DNA of 64,000 nt from Cunninghamia lanceolata. Lineage: Eukaryota > Streptophyta > Pinopsida > Cupressales > Cupressaceae. The position numbers and the translations under genes were made by a program. Positions 34,418 through 45,488 of this stretch are shown piece after piece. Location: positions 48,142,001-48,206,000 of the forward strand of contig BSBN01000809.1 of assembly GCA_027924645.1 (NCBI GenBank). Direction: 5' to 3'. Position 1 is the stretch's first letter; each line of letters opens with the position of its first letter. Under the pieces are notes generated by a model. That model was not told the DNA's origin and searched no databases. It saw only the letters and a list, made by a program, of their open reading frames with translations.

Positions 34418-37400
34418 TTAGTTTAGAGCAGGAGGGGTAATAACCCCTAACTTTTCTCTGAGATACTCAAAAGTATCCTTAGGCAGAGGTTTGGTGAAAA
34501 TGTCTGCAATTTGGTCTTTTGTAGATGCATATTCCAACTTGACTTCATTCTCTGTCACTTTTTCCCTCAGAAAGTGATATCTTATGGATATGTGCTTTGC
34601 CCTCAAATGCATTACTGGATTCTTTGATATGTTTATGGCACTTGTATGGTCACAAAATATTGTAATTGGATCTTCATACACAACTTTGATGTCCTTTAAT
34701 GTCTGCTTCATCCATACCACTTGAGTACAACTACATGCTGCTGCAATATATTCTGCTTCTGTAGTGGATAGAGATATTGAATCTTATTTCTTGCTTATCC
34801 AAGATACCAACCTTTTTCCCAAAAAGAATGCACCTCCACTTGTACTTTTTCTATCATCCACATCTCTGGCCCAATCTGCATCAGTGTATGCACTGAGAGT
34901 GAAATCATTGTCCTTTGGATACCAAAAACCATAATCCATTGTGCCTTTCAAATATCACAGAATTCTCTTGACTTCCATCACGTGTGACTCCTTACGTTCT
35001 GCTTGAAATCTTGCCACAAGATAAACTACATGCATTATGTTAGGTCTGGTTTGAGTCAGATTAAGTAATCCTCCAATCATAGATCTGTACGTTTCTGATC
35101 TGCCAAAGGTGAATCATCATTTTTTCTCAACTTACAACTAGTTATCATGGGAGTATTTACTAGTTTAGAGTCTTCCATCCCAAACTTCTTTAACAACTCT
35201 TTCACATACTTAGACTCAGAAGTGAAGATACCTTTCTTTGATTGATTTATTTGTAGACCTAAAAAGAAATTCATCTCACCAAACATGGACATTTCAAATT
35301 CACTTTGCATTTCTCCATCAAAAATTGTGCACATACCTTCATTGCCTCCAAAGATAATTTCATAAAAAAAGACTACAACAATTAGGATTTGTTCATTATT
35401 GATCTTGAAATAGAGATTGCTGTCGGTAGTACCCTTTCTGAATCCTAACTGTATCAGATACTTATCCAACCTAGCATACTAGGCTTTGGGGGCTTGTTTT
35501 AATCCATACAATGTCTTCTTCAATATGCATACCATGTCACCCTAATGTGATGACTACAATCCTTCCGGTTGTTCAATATAGACTTCTTCTTCCAACTCTC
35601 CATTCAAAAATGCAAACTTTACATCCATCTGATATACCTTAAAATCTTTGTAGGCTGCAAATGCCAAAAACATTCTTATAGCTTCAATCCTTGCCACTAG
35701 TGCAAATGTTTTTCTCAAAATCTATTCCTTCAACTTGAGAGTATCCTTTGCATACCAACCTTGCTTTGTTTCTTACTACTTCAGCATTGTCATTCATCTT
35801 GTTTCTGAAGACCCACTTGGTGCCAATTACATTTTTATCTGCTGGTTTGGGAACAAGATCCCAAGTCTGATTCTTCTCTATCTATATCAATTCTTCTTTC
35901 ATAGCCTTTACCCAATTCTTATCATTGCAAGCTTCATTTATAGTCTTAGGTTCAATCTTGGAAATTAGACATAAATTTACTTGTTCCTCTGCGGCTCTTC
36001 TTCTGGTCAGGATTCCTTTTCTCTTGTCTCCTATGATTGATCTTCAGAATGATTAAGTTTTACATACCTTGGTGTCTTGGTAGCACTTTTCAGAGCTTGT
36101 TCCTCTTCATATGAGTTGTCTTCATGTTGCACCACTTCTAAACCATCGGGTTTATCTGATTCATAGCCACTTGATTCTGGAGACCTCTCCTTGCTTTAAT
36201 CGACCTTGACATTTGCACTCTCAGTGATCTTATTTAGCCTCTTATTATAGCACCGATAGGCCTTGCTCTTGGTGGAATAACCAAGGAAGATTCCTTCATC
36301 ACACCTAGCATCAAACTTGCCTAGATCTTCTTCTCTTTTGATATAACATTTGCTACCAAAAACTTTGAGATATTTCACAGTAGGAACTTTACGATACCAC
36401 AATTCATAAGGAGTCTTAGAACTGTTACCTTTGACTTGGACTCTGTTTAGGATATATACCACAATGTGGATTGCCTCTCTCCAATATACTTCCCAAAGAT
36501 CAGCTTCCTTCATCATGGTTCTAGCATCTTCTTGAACTATTCTATTTTTCCTTTCAACAACTGCATTTTGTTGTGGAGTTCTAGGTGCAGATAACTATCT
36601 CTTTATCCTATGTTCTTCGCAAAAGAAATTGAATTCATTTGATGAAAACTCTCCTCCTCTATAAGACCTTAAACATTTGATCTTCAAATCCATCTCATTT
36701 TCAACCATTGCCTTAAATGTCTTGAACTTATCTAGAGCTTCTTTTTTTTCTTTCAAAAAGGTAACCTAAGTCAATCTAGAATAATCATCAAAAAGCAACA
36801 TGAAATACCTATCTCCTTGCAAACTTCTTACTCTTGTAGGTCCACACAAATTTGTATGCATTAGTTCCAGTAGTCCATCAACTGATTGGTCCTTGCTTTT
36901 GAAACTTGTTCTTGTTTGTTTCCCAAATTGACACTCCTTGCAAATAGGATTAGCAAGCTTTACAAGCTTAGGCAAATCTCTAACAACCTGTGCAGTACTT
37001 ATCTTCATAATGTTATCAAAATTGATGTGACACAACCTTCTATGCCATAGCCAACTTTCATCGGTCTGAGCCAACAAACAATAGTTATCAGTTCCTTTCA
37101 AGTGATAGATATTACCTTTGGTCTTCTTACCAGATGCAATGACTATTCTGAAGCTTTCCTTGATCTTGCATCCATTATCCTTGAAGCTTAAATCATAACC
37201 TTTGTCACACATCTGACCCACACTCAAAAGATTGTGCTTTAATCCTTTCACATACAAGACATCTTTAGTATTATGCTTGCCATCAAAAGAAATAGATCCT
37301 TTAACACAAATCTTACCATTTGTATCATCTCCAAACCTAACCAGTCCACCATCATAACTTTCCAAACTCACAAACTTACTTTTGTCACCAGTCATGTGGT

Positions 37401-37446
37401 GAGGGCAGCCACTATCAATAACTCGTTTATCTTTGTCTTCAACAAC
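34418..37446 (-). pseudogene. Element E pol: protease, integrase, reverse transcriptase, RNase H
   Basis: Reading down the minus strand: protease VIDSGCPHHMTG (D-S-G, about 37390-37425); the pre-integrase zinc-binding motif with WLWHRRLCHINFDN and CKECQFGK (about 36910-37045); integrase core, with PQQNAVVERKN near 36560 and FLGYSTKSKAYRCYN near 36265; reverse transcriptase with [20 protein letters not shown] (about 35560-35620); RNase H with AYTDADWARD near 34875 and TKPLPKDTF near 34460. The YVDD polymerase box reads FFYE at 35361-35372, so both catalytic aspartates are lost. Stops occur in integrase and in the integrase-RT linker, and a one-base shift near 35085 moves RNase H into another frame. 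Pol follows Gag in the same frame after a TAG at 37447-37449. Confidence 0.93.
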
Positions 37447-38484
37447 CTAAGCAGCCAAAGCACTTTCCACTGGTTTTTCTTCCTTCACATAGCTAGCAAG
37501 ATTAGTAGACACGGGTTCTTCATTAATAGCAATAAACAAGCATTCATTACCAGAAGTACTAGCATTATCTGGTTCACCATTATTTGATACTCCTTCATCA
37601 TCATCAAAATCTTCAACATAATAACATTTCTTTTGGATCCTAGGCCTATTCTCATATCTTTTTCTATTTCTTTCAATTCTTTCAGGACATCTAGAAGCAA
37701 AGTGGCCTACTTTACCACAAGAAAAATATTTAAAAGGTAATTTACCTTTAAACTTGTCAGATCCTCTTTGCAGTCCCTCCACAAAGTTGGCTTCAATTTC
37801 ATCAAACTCATCATCTACCTTGTACTTTTCTGATCTGGAGGTCTTCCCAGAAGTACTGGCTTTGAAAGCAGTCTTGACTTTTGGCAGGGCATCACCAAAC
37901 TCTCTCATTTCAAAGGTAATAAGCTTACCAAGTAACTGATCTCTGTTAATAGCTTTTACTTGCATAAATTCTTCAATTGCAGCTACCTTGTGATTGTATG
38001 ATTTTGGTAGTGATATGAGAATTTTCATTACAACTTCCTTATCACTGAGAGTTGCACCCATACCTTTTATTCTGGTGACCAGTTCATCAAATCTTTGCAT
38101 AAAGGCTATTATGTTTTCATCTTCATTCATCTTCAAACTTTCATATTTTACTTTTTGACTTTGTAGCTTGGCCTCTTCCACAGAATCATTTCCTTCATAC
38201 AGATTTTTCAGCTTCTCCCATACTTCATTTGCAGTTTCAAGATCCACAACTTTTGTCAGTACTGAGTCATTTAATGAACTTAACAGAGCATCTTTTTCCT
38301 TGATATCCACCTCATATTCTTTGATTTCATCTTCAGTCATCAACCCATTTTGAGGCATGGTGTATTTTAATTTTGCAACTTTCCATACTTTGTAACCAAG
38401 ACAAAGAAGATGGCTTTTCATTCATGCCTTCCAAAGAGCATAGTTCATCCCTTCAAAATGTAGCGCTTCCTTCTTATAAGACAT
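37447..38484 (-). pseudogene. Element E gag
   Basis: Gag forms the copia particle and binds the RNA. The likely original start is the ATG at 38484-38482 (MSYKKEALHFEGMNYALWKA), followed by a TGA at 38424-38422 and then 324 open codons. It is the UBN2-type copia Gag: WEKLKNLYEG, YESLKMNEDENI and FDELVTRIKGMG in the expected order. Near the C-terminus (about 37690-37735) the zinc knuckle reads YFSCGKVGHFASRC: the first Cys of C-x2-C-x4-H-x4-C has become Tyr. It ends with an acidic stretch and a TAG before pol. Confidence 0.93.
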
Positions 38485-38542
38485 TTTGGATCTTCCTCAA
38501 GATGTTAAACTTTCTTTAGAGGAACCTCACTCTGATACCAAT

Positions 38543-40065
38543 TGTTGGAATGCGCCGGACAACTGAGAGGGGGGGGTGAATTAGTTGTCCCAAAAACTTA
38601 AACACTTCTCCATTTAAACACTAATCACTTATCCATAGATATTATGATTAAATAATGAATGCATGAAATCATAAACTTAAACACAGATGCAACATTAAAC
38701 ACAAGAGACACTAGATTTTTATGTGGAAAACCCCAAGGTGGGGAAAAACCACGGAGAGGATTAGATCTTGCAATATATTGCAATCTTTGAAAAATGATGT
38801 TCAGGCTTGGTCACTCCACGGGCCTAGAACATACTAGCTCACTGTCATGAAGTACAACTAGGTTTAGCAGGCTCACTGCCTCAATCCTAAACCTAGAAAG
38901 ATTACAATAAGGGGTGTTAAACCCTACTGGTGACTCACTGTCAAGCTCACCATCTTCTTCATGTCTGAGATTAATACATTGAAGTACAATAGTTCCTCTG
39001 CTCTGCTCTACCCTTCCACTTCTTTTCCTTATCTTCCCATCTTCATACAAGGACACCTTTTCCATGACTCAAGTACAAGTATTTATACACTTCATCAACC
39101 TTGGAATGAACATCAAGGTTAGAACTACAATCATCAACCATTGGAAAAATCTCCAAGGTCGACATTACAAACATTTACAAAATAGGTCTTGACCTAATAC
39201 AAAATTATGCTAAGGAATTGTAGTATAGATGTATGTGGATCATGCCACACCTTAGCTGGGACTCAAACATGATCTTCCACACCACAACACACTTCCATAA
39301 TCTTCAAGGGATCTCTGCAATTACTGGAATTAACCAAGTAGGCTAAGACTTGTTACACACTATGTTATCTAGGAATAATCTTCAAACATGATCTCAATTC
39401 ATTAACGTAGACCAATGTAAAGGTAGAAACATGATTAGGAGGTATCCACAAGCATGTTGAAATCACCAAAAGAAACTGCACAAAGTCAAACCACTTTATT
39501 CATGAGATTCTTCACACCGGAGCACATGAACTTCACTGTCTTCGACTGTCATAAAAGAAAGATAGCTTGTGGACCACCAAAACATGAACCACTGCAATTG
39601 TAGGCACTAATCATCATCCCAAACTTCCCTCTAGAACCATAGAGCAAAATACTTTAATGCAGAGGAATGTGGAGTAAAATACTTTCTCTCAGGCACCAGT
39701 GAATAATTAGAAAAAGTGGGTTTTACTCTGATAAATGTAACTCACTCAAATCTTCATACCAAAGGCTCAAACTCAAGATTTAGCATCTTCATCCATGCTT
39801 CTAAATAACTTCCAATCCACAGACCAAGTTCTTCAATTAGTAAGAAATGTGGAGCAATCTTCTGGACTGTTCTTCAGTATGCAGCTCACTGTCTTCACTG
39901 TGATTCATTGTTTACTTTCTGATTCTTCTGGACGGGCTAATTTTCTCAATATCCTCAACATATAAAGCTTCTAAACAAATAGAAAAATAGGATACAGTTG
40001 ACACCAATGACAACAAAGATATGTTGACATCAATGACAACACTAATTAGGCACATACTTGTAACA
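38543..40065 (-). repeat. 5' LTR of element E
   Basis: On the plus strand it begins TGTTGGAATGCG and ends ATACTTGTAACA, followed by the AACCC duplication. It is directly adjoined by the TGGTATCAGAG primer site on the minus strand. Confidence 0.93.
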
Positions 40066-40070
40066 AACCC
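40066..40070. other. Target-site duplication AACCC (right) of element E
   Basis: Exact copy of 32563-32567. Confidence 0.88.
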
Positions 40071-42271
40071 ACCCTTCACCTTCACTTCCCAAATGTATAA
40101 AGTTCTTTGGGGCTTATCCAAGAGTGATAAGATTTCAATTTCTAAAGAGCATGTCTTTCAATTCAAACCTCAGTTGAGGTCGTCCCTTGGAGTGGTGTGT
40201 CTACAAGTAGGCCTCCTAAGAAGGGTACGACAAAAGCAAACCAAGTGAGGTGTTTTTGATCTCCAAGATCACCTTGTGGTGCGAGGAGAGAGCATACACA
40301 TGCACACTTGATTCACACTCGCACTTGTAAATTTCCCTTAAGAAATCCAAATGTGTGGTGTGAAAATGAATGGATGAGAGCTGTTTTTAATTCTCAAGGT
40401 CACACAAAGTGCATGAGAAGAGCATACACACCACTAACCTCACTCAAATTCACCAAGCAATGAAGACACTTGTTCCTTTTAACCCCAAGTCAAATGTGTG
40501 ATGGAAGACACTTGTTCATTTTATGCCCAATTTTTGATGTGTGAATGAAGACAATGATTCATTTTAGATGCCCAAATTGAAATATGTTTCAAGTAATGAT
40601 GATGAAGAAATGAAAAGAGATGAAAGATGAATGGAGTGGACCTAAATTTTTCTCTTCCAATCTATTGTGTGTGATGATGCAAATGTTATTCCATCTTTGT
40701 GTGATCACCTACAAGCCACTGAAATGAGAACGGAACAATTAAACTTGCATAGAAGTGTATTATGTGAAAAAGATGAAATCTGATGAAAACTTATTAAGAT
40801 GAATAGATAAAGAAAAAAAATAGCATGAACAAAAAGTAGATGAAATTCTAAGCACTTTTTTAAAAAAATTCGTGAAAATCAAATGAAATTTGCAAAAAGT
40901 TATATGCACTTGAAGTTTGTAAAGAGAGTTGACTTTGACTGAGAAAAAAGGCATGAAAACTATGTAGTCACCTAATAAAAACTCCACCACTTCATAGTTC
41001 ACTGAGTTGGCTTTCCAATGCCATAAATTTTGTGAAAATCCAATATCATATGCCCAAGCTATGAGAAAAAGAAAAAAAGGCCCTATTAGAGCATGTAGAA
41101 GAGCAAGGCACAGTCCTAGCAATTTAGGTACAGATTGCTAGCAGTCAAAGGAACTCGATCACATGCACTGTCAAATCGCTAAGTAGTTAAGGTTAGTGGT
41201 AGGCAGTTAAGATGGGTGGAGCCCTTGGTCATCCATATGACCAGGGCCACCAACGATGCAAAAGAAAAGAAAGGGGACGTTAGGGCTAGCCCCTCTCCCC
41301 CAGTCACCTGGTGAGTCGTGGGCCTAGACTGGCCAACCAAATGTTAAAGAAAAACACTAAACAACTACAAAGACTTTGAATTTGATTTAGGTCATGGTTT
41401 TACTTAAATCCTACCATTGTTTGAATGTAAACGCATGTGATTTTAAGTCTTAAACCGTGACGGGGAACATGGAGTGGAGAGGCTATAATAATAGATGGTG
41501 GTGGATTAGGGATCAACGGTGGTAAATAGACTCCCAATGGTGGTGACTATGAGTTTAAGGTTGCATTGAGCTAGGGTTTTAAGAGGTAGAAATGGTGACC
41601 GGTTAGGGATAACGGGAGTTTGGAGGTCAGGTGGAGCAATGTCGACCGGGTGGCGGTCAATGAAGGATGGAGGCGACATAGTACACGAAGGTGACAAGAG
41701 GTTTGAAGTGACCAACAGGAAGCACAAAGTCTGGGTAGGATATTTTGGGGTTTTTTTAAAGCTAGCAGGCGATCGGTGGTGACTGGAGGAATAAGGGGTA
41801 AGGTTGCAAGGATCTAAAGTGGAGGTCGGGAATCAATCAGGCGGTAGAGGACAGATGAAAGGCGATGGTAGAAGATGTAGAGGCGGTGGAAATGGCAGGG
41901 ATCAAAGGCTTAGCAGAGGGCAGTGTACGATGGCACCAGTACTTTTGAACTTGCAACATAAAAACTAAATCTGCAAACCTTAAAAAAAATCAACCTGCAA
42001 CAAAATCTGAAACAAACGAATGTTAGCTAGAAACAAACGAAACCAGTTGTAACTGTAGATCATACGATGGATACATACGGTACGGATCCATACTGTATGG
42101 ATCTACTACGTAAAATAATTTTCAAAAGTTAAAAAAAATTAGGTAGTGAAAAATGACAAATTTTATATGCCTCCTAGGGTTTTTAGACCTCCCAAACTCA
42201 ATGGTAGGGTCAAATTTGAGCTAGGAATCCACTTGCAGAAGTCAGTCACCAAAACTTGACAAAAAACATTA
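40071..42271 (-). repeat. Leader of element Z
   Basis: This 2.2 kb lies between the Z primer site and insertion E. It is non-coding on both strands as far as I can see. It includes a G-rich stretch (about 41460-41940, a GGTGG-type low-complexity run) and a 19-bp near-palindrome at 42085-42103. Confidence 0.55.
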
Positions 42272-42292
42272 GGATTCATGTCAGGTTCACCA
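42272..42292 (-). other. Primer-binding site of element Z (TGGTGAACC)
   Basis: On the minus strand TGGTGAACCTGACATGAATCC begins two bases after the LTR end. The first nine bases equal the primer site of A and B, suggesting the same or a related primer tRNA. Confidence 0.7.
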
Positions 42293-42294
42293 GT

Positions 42295-43071
42295 TGTTGT
42301 TAGGGAAAAAATTAGGTCTAAACTCAAAACAACAAGATATCAAAGCCTAACTAGCACAATAGAGTACAAACTAGCATGAAAATCAAAATAAGAAAGGAAA
42401 TGCAAACCGAATCTCCATTCTAGATTTGATTTATCTCCATTGCTCTTCTCAGCCTCGCATAGGCATGCAAGATTTCAAAGGATGATTGTGGGAGGAATGT
42501 TGGGTGCTCACTATTTCAGCAGTATAACAATGGCATGAGGATGAATGATGAGAGACTCTAATGGCATTTTGACAGCATAAGGTTGCTTGAAACTCAATGC
42601 CTTGTGAAAATGGCTTGTGAGAGGGTTGATTTATAGGAAGTGACTAATTTGACTGAAGGGTTGTGTTTGAAAGTTGTCTTGTGCTATGTGGATGACTATG
42701 ATTGATTAGGTTTTCCCACTCCATGAGGAGTTATAGCCATGTGACAAGTGTGCAAAGGAGAATAGTGTTGACCTATTAGTTGGACATGTGAAGGATATTA
42801 AATAAAATTTGTACTACCACACATGACTCAATTGAGAGGTGGACAAGTGTTGGAATGTGGTGAGAGGTGAGGGAATAATTCAAATATTTTATTTGAATTA
42901 TTTGAGACATGTGAAAGGAGAGTTAATTAAATAAATAAGATTTATTTAATGAATTGTCTAGGTGATTAGGATGGGATTAGGAGTGGGATTATGCAAGGAA
43001 CCTAGGACAAAACATTACAGGAAGTCTCACAAGGTGATGTTGCAAGACATGGACAAATTTAGGTGTCTATA
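42295..43071 (-). repeat. 5' LTR of element Z
   Basis: On the plus strand it runs from TGTTGTTAGG to TTAGGTGTCTATA (777 bp). The end matches bases 1-12 of the window, the only visible part of the other LTR. CA has become TA at the outer end. It is followed by GGAAG (43072-43076), the expected right-hand TSD; its partner lies outside the window. Confidence 0.75.
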
Positions 43072-44678
43072 GGAAGAGATATGGTGCTTGCTAAGGGTGT
43101 TTGTGTAGGCACTTTATTTCAATTGGATGCATGCATAGTTCAATGCAGTTGCTCTTAAATTCTTGTAGTGAAGAGATCGATAGAATCTACACCTTCACCA
43201 TTAGAATGAATAACAAAGAGGAGTATTTCATCCACTTTTGATGGTCATTTTATCTCGGTACCTAAGGATGCTCTTGCTTTGGAGACCAAGCTACTAGTAG
43301 AGAAGATAATGTTATGGCATTAGAGGATGGACCACATAAGTGAGAAGGATCTAAGGACCTTGAAAAAGAAAATCCTTGTAGATAGGTTAAAAATGATTGT
43401 AACCTTGAATTTAATTTTTTGTGACCATTGTGTAGATGGAAAATAGAACCACACTCATTTTTACTCTTGTTCTCATTATTTTTTCGAGGCTCTTGGATTT
43501 GACTGATTATGATGCATTTGGTCCTATTAATCCTCCTTCAATTTCAAAATCTAGATATATTAGGTATCTTTCATTGATGACCGTAGTAAGACATAAGTAT
43601 ATTTCCTTGGAAGTAAACCTAAAGTCCTTAATCATTTTAAAGAGTTTAAGACTCTTGTAGAGAGTCAAATTTGTAGGAAGATTAAGATTTTGAGGACTAA
43701 TAATAGTGGTGAGTTTTCTTTAACAATTTTTGATTGATTTGGTAAGTATCATGGGATAGAGAGACACAAGATAACTTCATATACCCCTAAGTAGAATGAA
43801 GTTGCAGAATAAATGAACATGACATTGATGGAGAGGGCTAGGAGTATGCTTAGTGGAGCTAGCTTAAAACACATGTTTTGAGCATAAGTAGTTGCCACAA
43901 CTTGTTACTTGGTTAATAATTCTCCTACATTAGCTCTTGTTGAAAATATACCTATGAAGGCATGTTCATGAAAAAATACCTCATTGAGACATCTTCAAGT
44001 CTTTGGTTGCAAGGCATATGCACATGTGCCTCGGGAGAAGCAGTCTAAATTGGCGAACAAGGTAGTAAAGTGTATCTTCATTTGCTATGGTGTTGGTGTC
44101 GAAAGGTATAAGATTTGGAATCCTATGGATGAGAGAGTTCTAGATACCTGAAGTATTATTTTAAAAGAAGTCAAAGCTTCTCCTACATTTTTGTAACCAA
44201 AAAATGATGGGAAGAAGGTTGTGGTTCAACTAACCCCAAAGATTGAGAAAGCTGAACCAAAAACACATGAAAGGGCTTAAAGAGGATAAGAGATAATATA
44301 GTTTAGATAGTTTTAAAGAGTGGTTAGGACCTCCACCTCATCTCTTGATGTGATCCATTTAGCAAAGATATCAACTACACAGGTATACTCCTCCTAGTTA
44401 AAGATGTATTTAAATCTTTGATTACTAATAGTGGTGAACCTAGAATTATGAAGGATGCTCTAGGTATGGATGATGTAGAGCCTTGGAGAGTGGCCATGGA
44501 TGAGGTTATGACTACATTGGAGAAAAATGACACATGGGAATCAATACCTTTTCTTGATAATGGAAGCTTGTTAGGTGAAAATAGGGGTTCGAAAGGAACA
44601 TTAGTTCAAATGGTAGTGTTGAGAAGTACAAGGTGAGATTGATTATAAAAGAATATTTTTAGGTTGAGGGGATAGACA
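43072..44678 (+). pseudogene. Copia remnant F: pre-integrase, integrase and start of reverse transcriptase
   Basis: A strongly decayed copia polyprotein read on the plus strand with many stops and frame changes. The pre-integrase motif reads MLWH*RMDHISEKDLRTL, then LIFCDHCVDGK (about 43310-43440). Integrase pieces include FGPINPPSISKSRYI (about 43516-43560), a degenerate GIERHKITSYTPK (about 43755) and FGCKAYAHVPREKQSKLANK (about 44002-44060). The end, near 44455-44678, matches the start of the reverse transcriptase (EPWRVAMDEVMTTLEKNDTW, then KVRLIIKEYF and VEGID). It stops at an LTR boundary. Element Z is inserted at its left end. It is the oldest layer of the stack. Confidence 0.85.
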
Positions 44679-44905
44679 TGTTAGAATACTAAGGTTTACT
44701 TAATAAAGTCACCTTAGTGACTTGTAGTTATAAAATAATTAGTCACATTCCTGTAAGATGGTAGTTTGGGAAATTATATTGTAAAGGCTTTATAAAAGCC
44801 ATCTTGGAGTGAATGTAAAGTCATCTCGAATACAATAAGATTATCATTATAGTTTGTGTTTATAACTGTGCAAATGTAAATGCAAATTGCCTACTATTTT
44901 CATCA
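44679..44905 (+). repeat. LTR of copia-type element G
   Basis: The 227-bp LTR starts TGTTAGAATAC, ends TTTTCATCA, and is followed by TTTGGTATTAGAGC, an initiator-Met-type primer site with one change (44907-44919). A TATA box (TATAAAA, 44791-44797) lies in the expected place. It cuts the F reverse transcriptase just after VEGID. No second LTR is found downstream. Confidence 0.8.
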
Positions 44906-45430
44906 TTTGGTATTAGAGCATAAATCATTTTTGTACCTATAAGGTATGTGTCCTTTTGCAATTTAGTTTTGTCATTGTTTATGTGAGTAATGTGTGTTGT
45001 TGCTTTGAGGAATGGAGCATATCAAATGTTTGTTATTTCTTTTGTTTGAATGGGCCAAAACCTTTGAAGACTTGAGTGATTAGATTGTGCAATGTTTGGC
45101 TGCCTGAATTGAAGCTTGTAGTTTTGTTTGATGTGCTATGAAAAGGTTTCAGATCAGATTAAGTTGCGGTTGTATTTTGAAAATGTTTTTATAGGCTACA
45201 GTTGTTTATTTGTTATTGTTTAATTTATAGTTATGGTAGAAGAAAGAGGTGATGTCTTGAGTGTAGAAGAAAGCACCATAAATTTTGGTGAATGAAGCAA
45301 ACCTATGTGTGGAAATATACATTGCTCGCATGTGAAATACAATTTGTTTTATTGTGTTTGCTCATAGTGAGGCATTCAATATGGAGAAGGCGTGATCAGA
45401 GGTAAAAGGCAACAGTTTTTAAGACCTTTC
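44906..45430 (+). mobile_element. Primer site and possible truncated internal region of element G
   Basis: After the TGGTATTAGAGC site the sequence is unrelated to F. An ATG at about 45235 starts a short frame (MVEERGDVLSVEES) at the usual distance for a copia gag but stops after about 20 codons. I recognise no Gag motif. The right boundary is unknown. Confidence 0.35.
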
Positions 45431-45443
45431 AACATAAATACTG

Positions 45444-45488
45444 ACTAGCAGTTGCACAAAATTTATGCGCAACGGAATAGCCGATAGG
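45444..45488 (-). repeat. Third copy of the 45-bp CTAG-ending terminus
   Basis: It starts ACTAGCAGTTGCAC and ends GCCGATAGG on the plus strand, the same length and ends as 51819-51863. On the minus strand the end is a hairpin (GTTGCGCA, 7-base loop, TGTGCAAC) followed by TG and CTAG, then T, which resembles a Helitron 3' end. Confidence 0.5.

Larger units (their letters stand above)
32568..40065 (-). mobile_element. Element E: decayed Ty1/copia retrotransposon
   Basis: The element is 7498 bp on the minus strand. LTRs are 38543-40065 (5') and 32568-34077 (3'). The primer site TTGGTATCAGAGTG (complement at 38529-38542) matches the initiator-Met tRNA type used by most copia elements. The polypurine tract AAAGGGGGAGA (complement at 34078-34088) precedes the 3' LTR. 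The polyprotein order is Gag, protease, integrase, reverse transcriptase, RNase H, which defines copia. Multiple stops, a frameshift and a destroyed polymerase motif make it inactive. The exact 5-bp TSD shows it inserted into Z. Confidence 0.95.
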
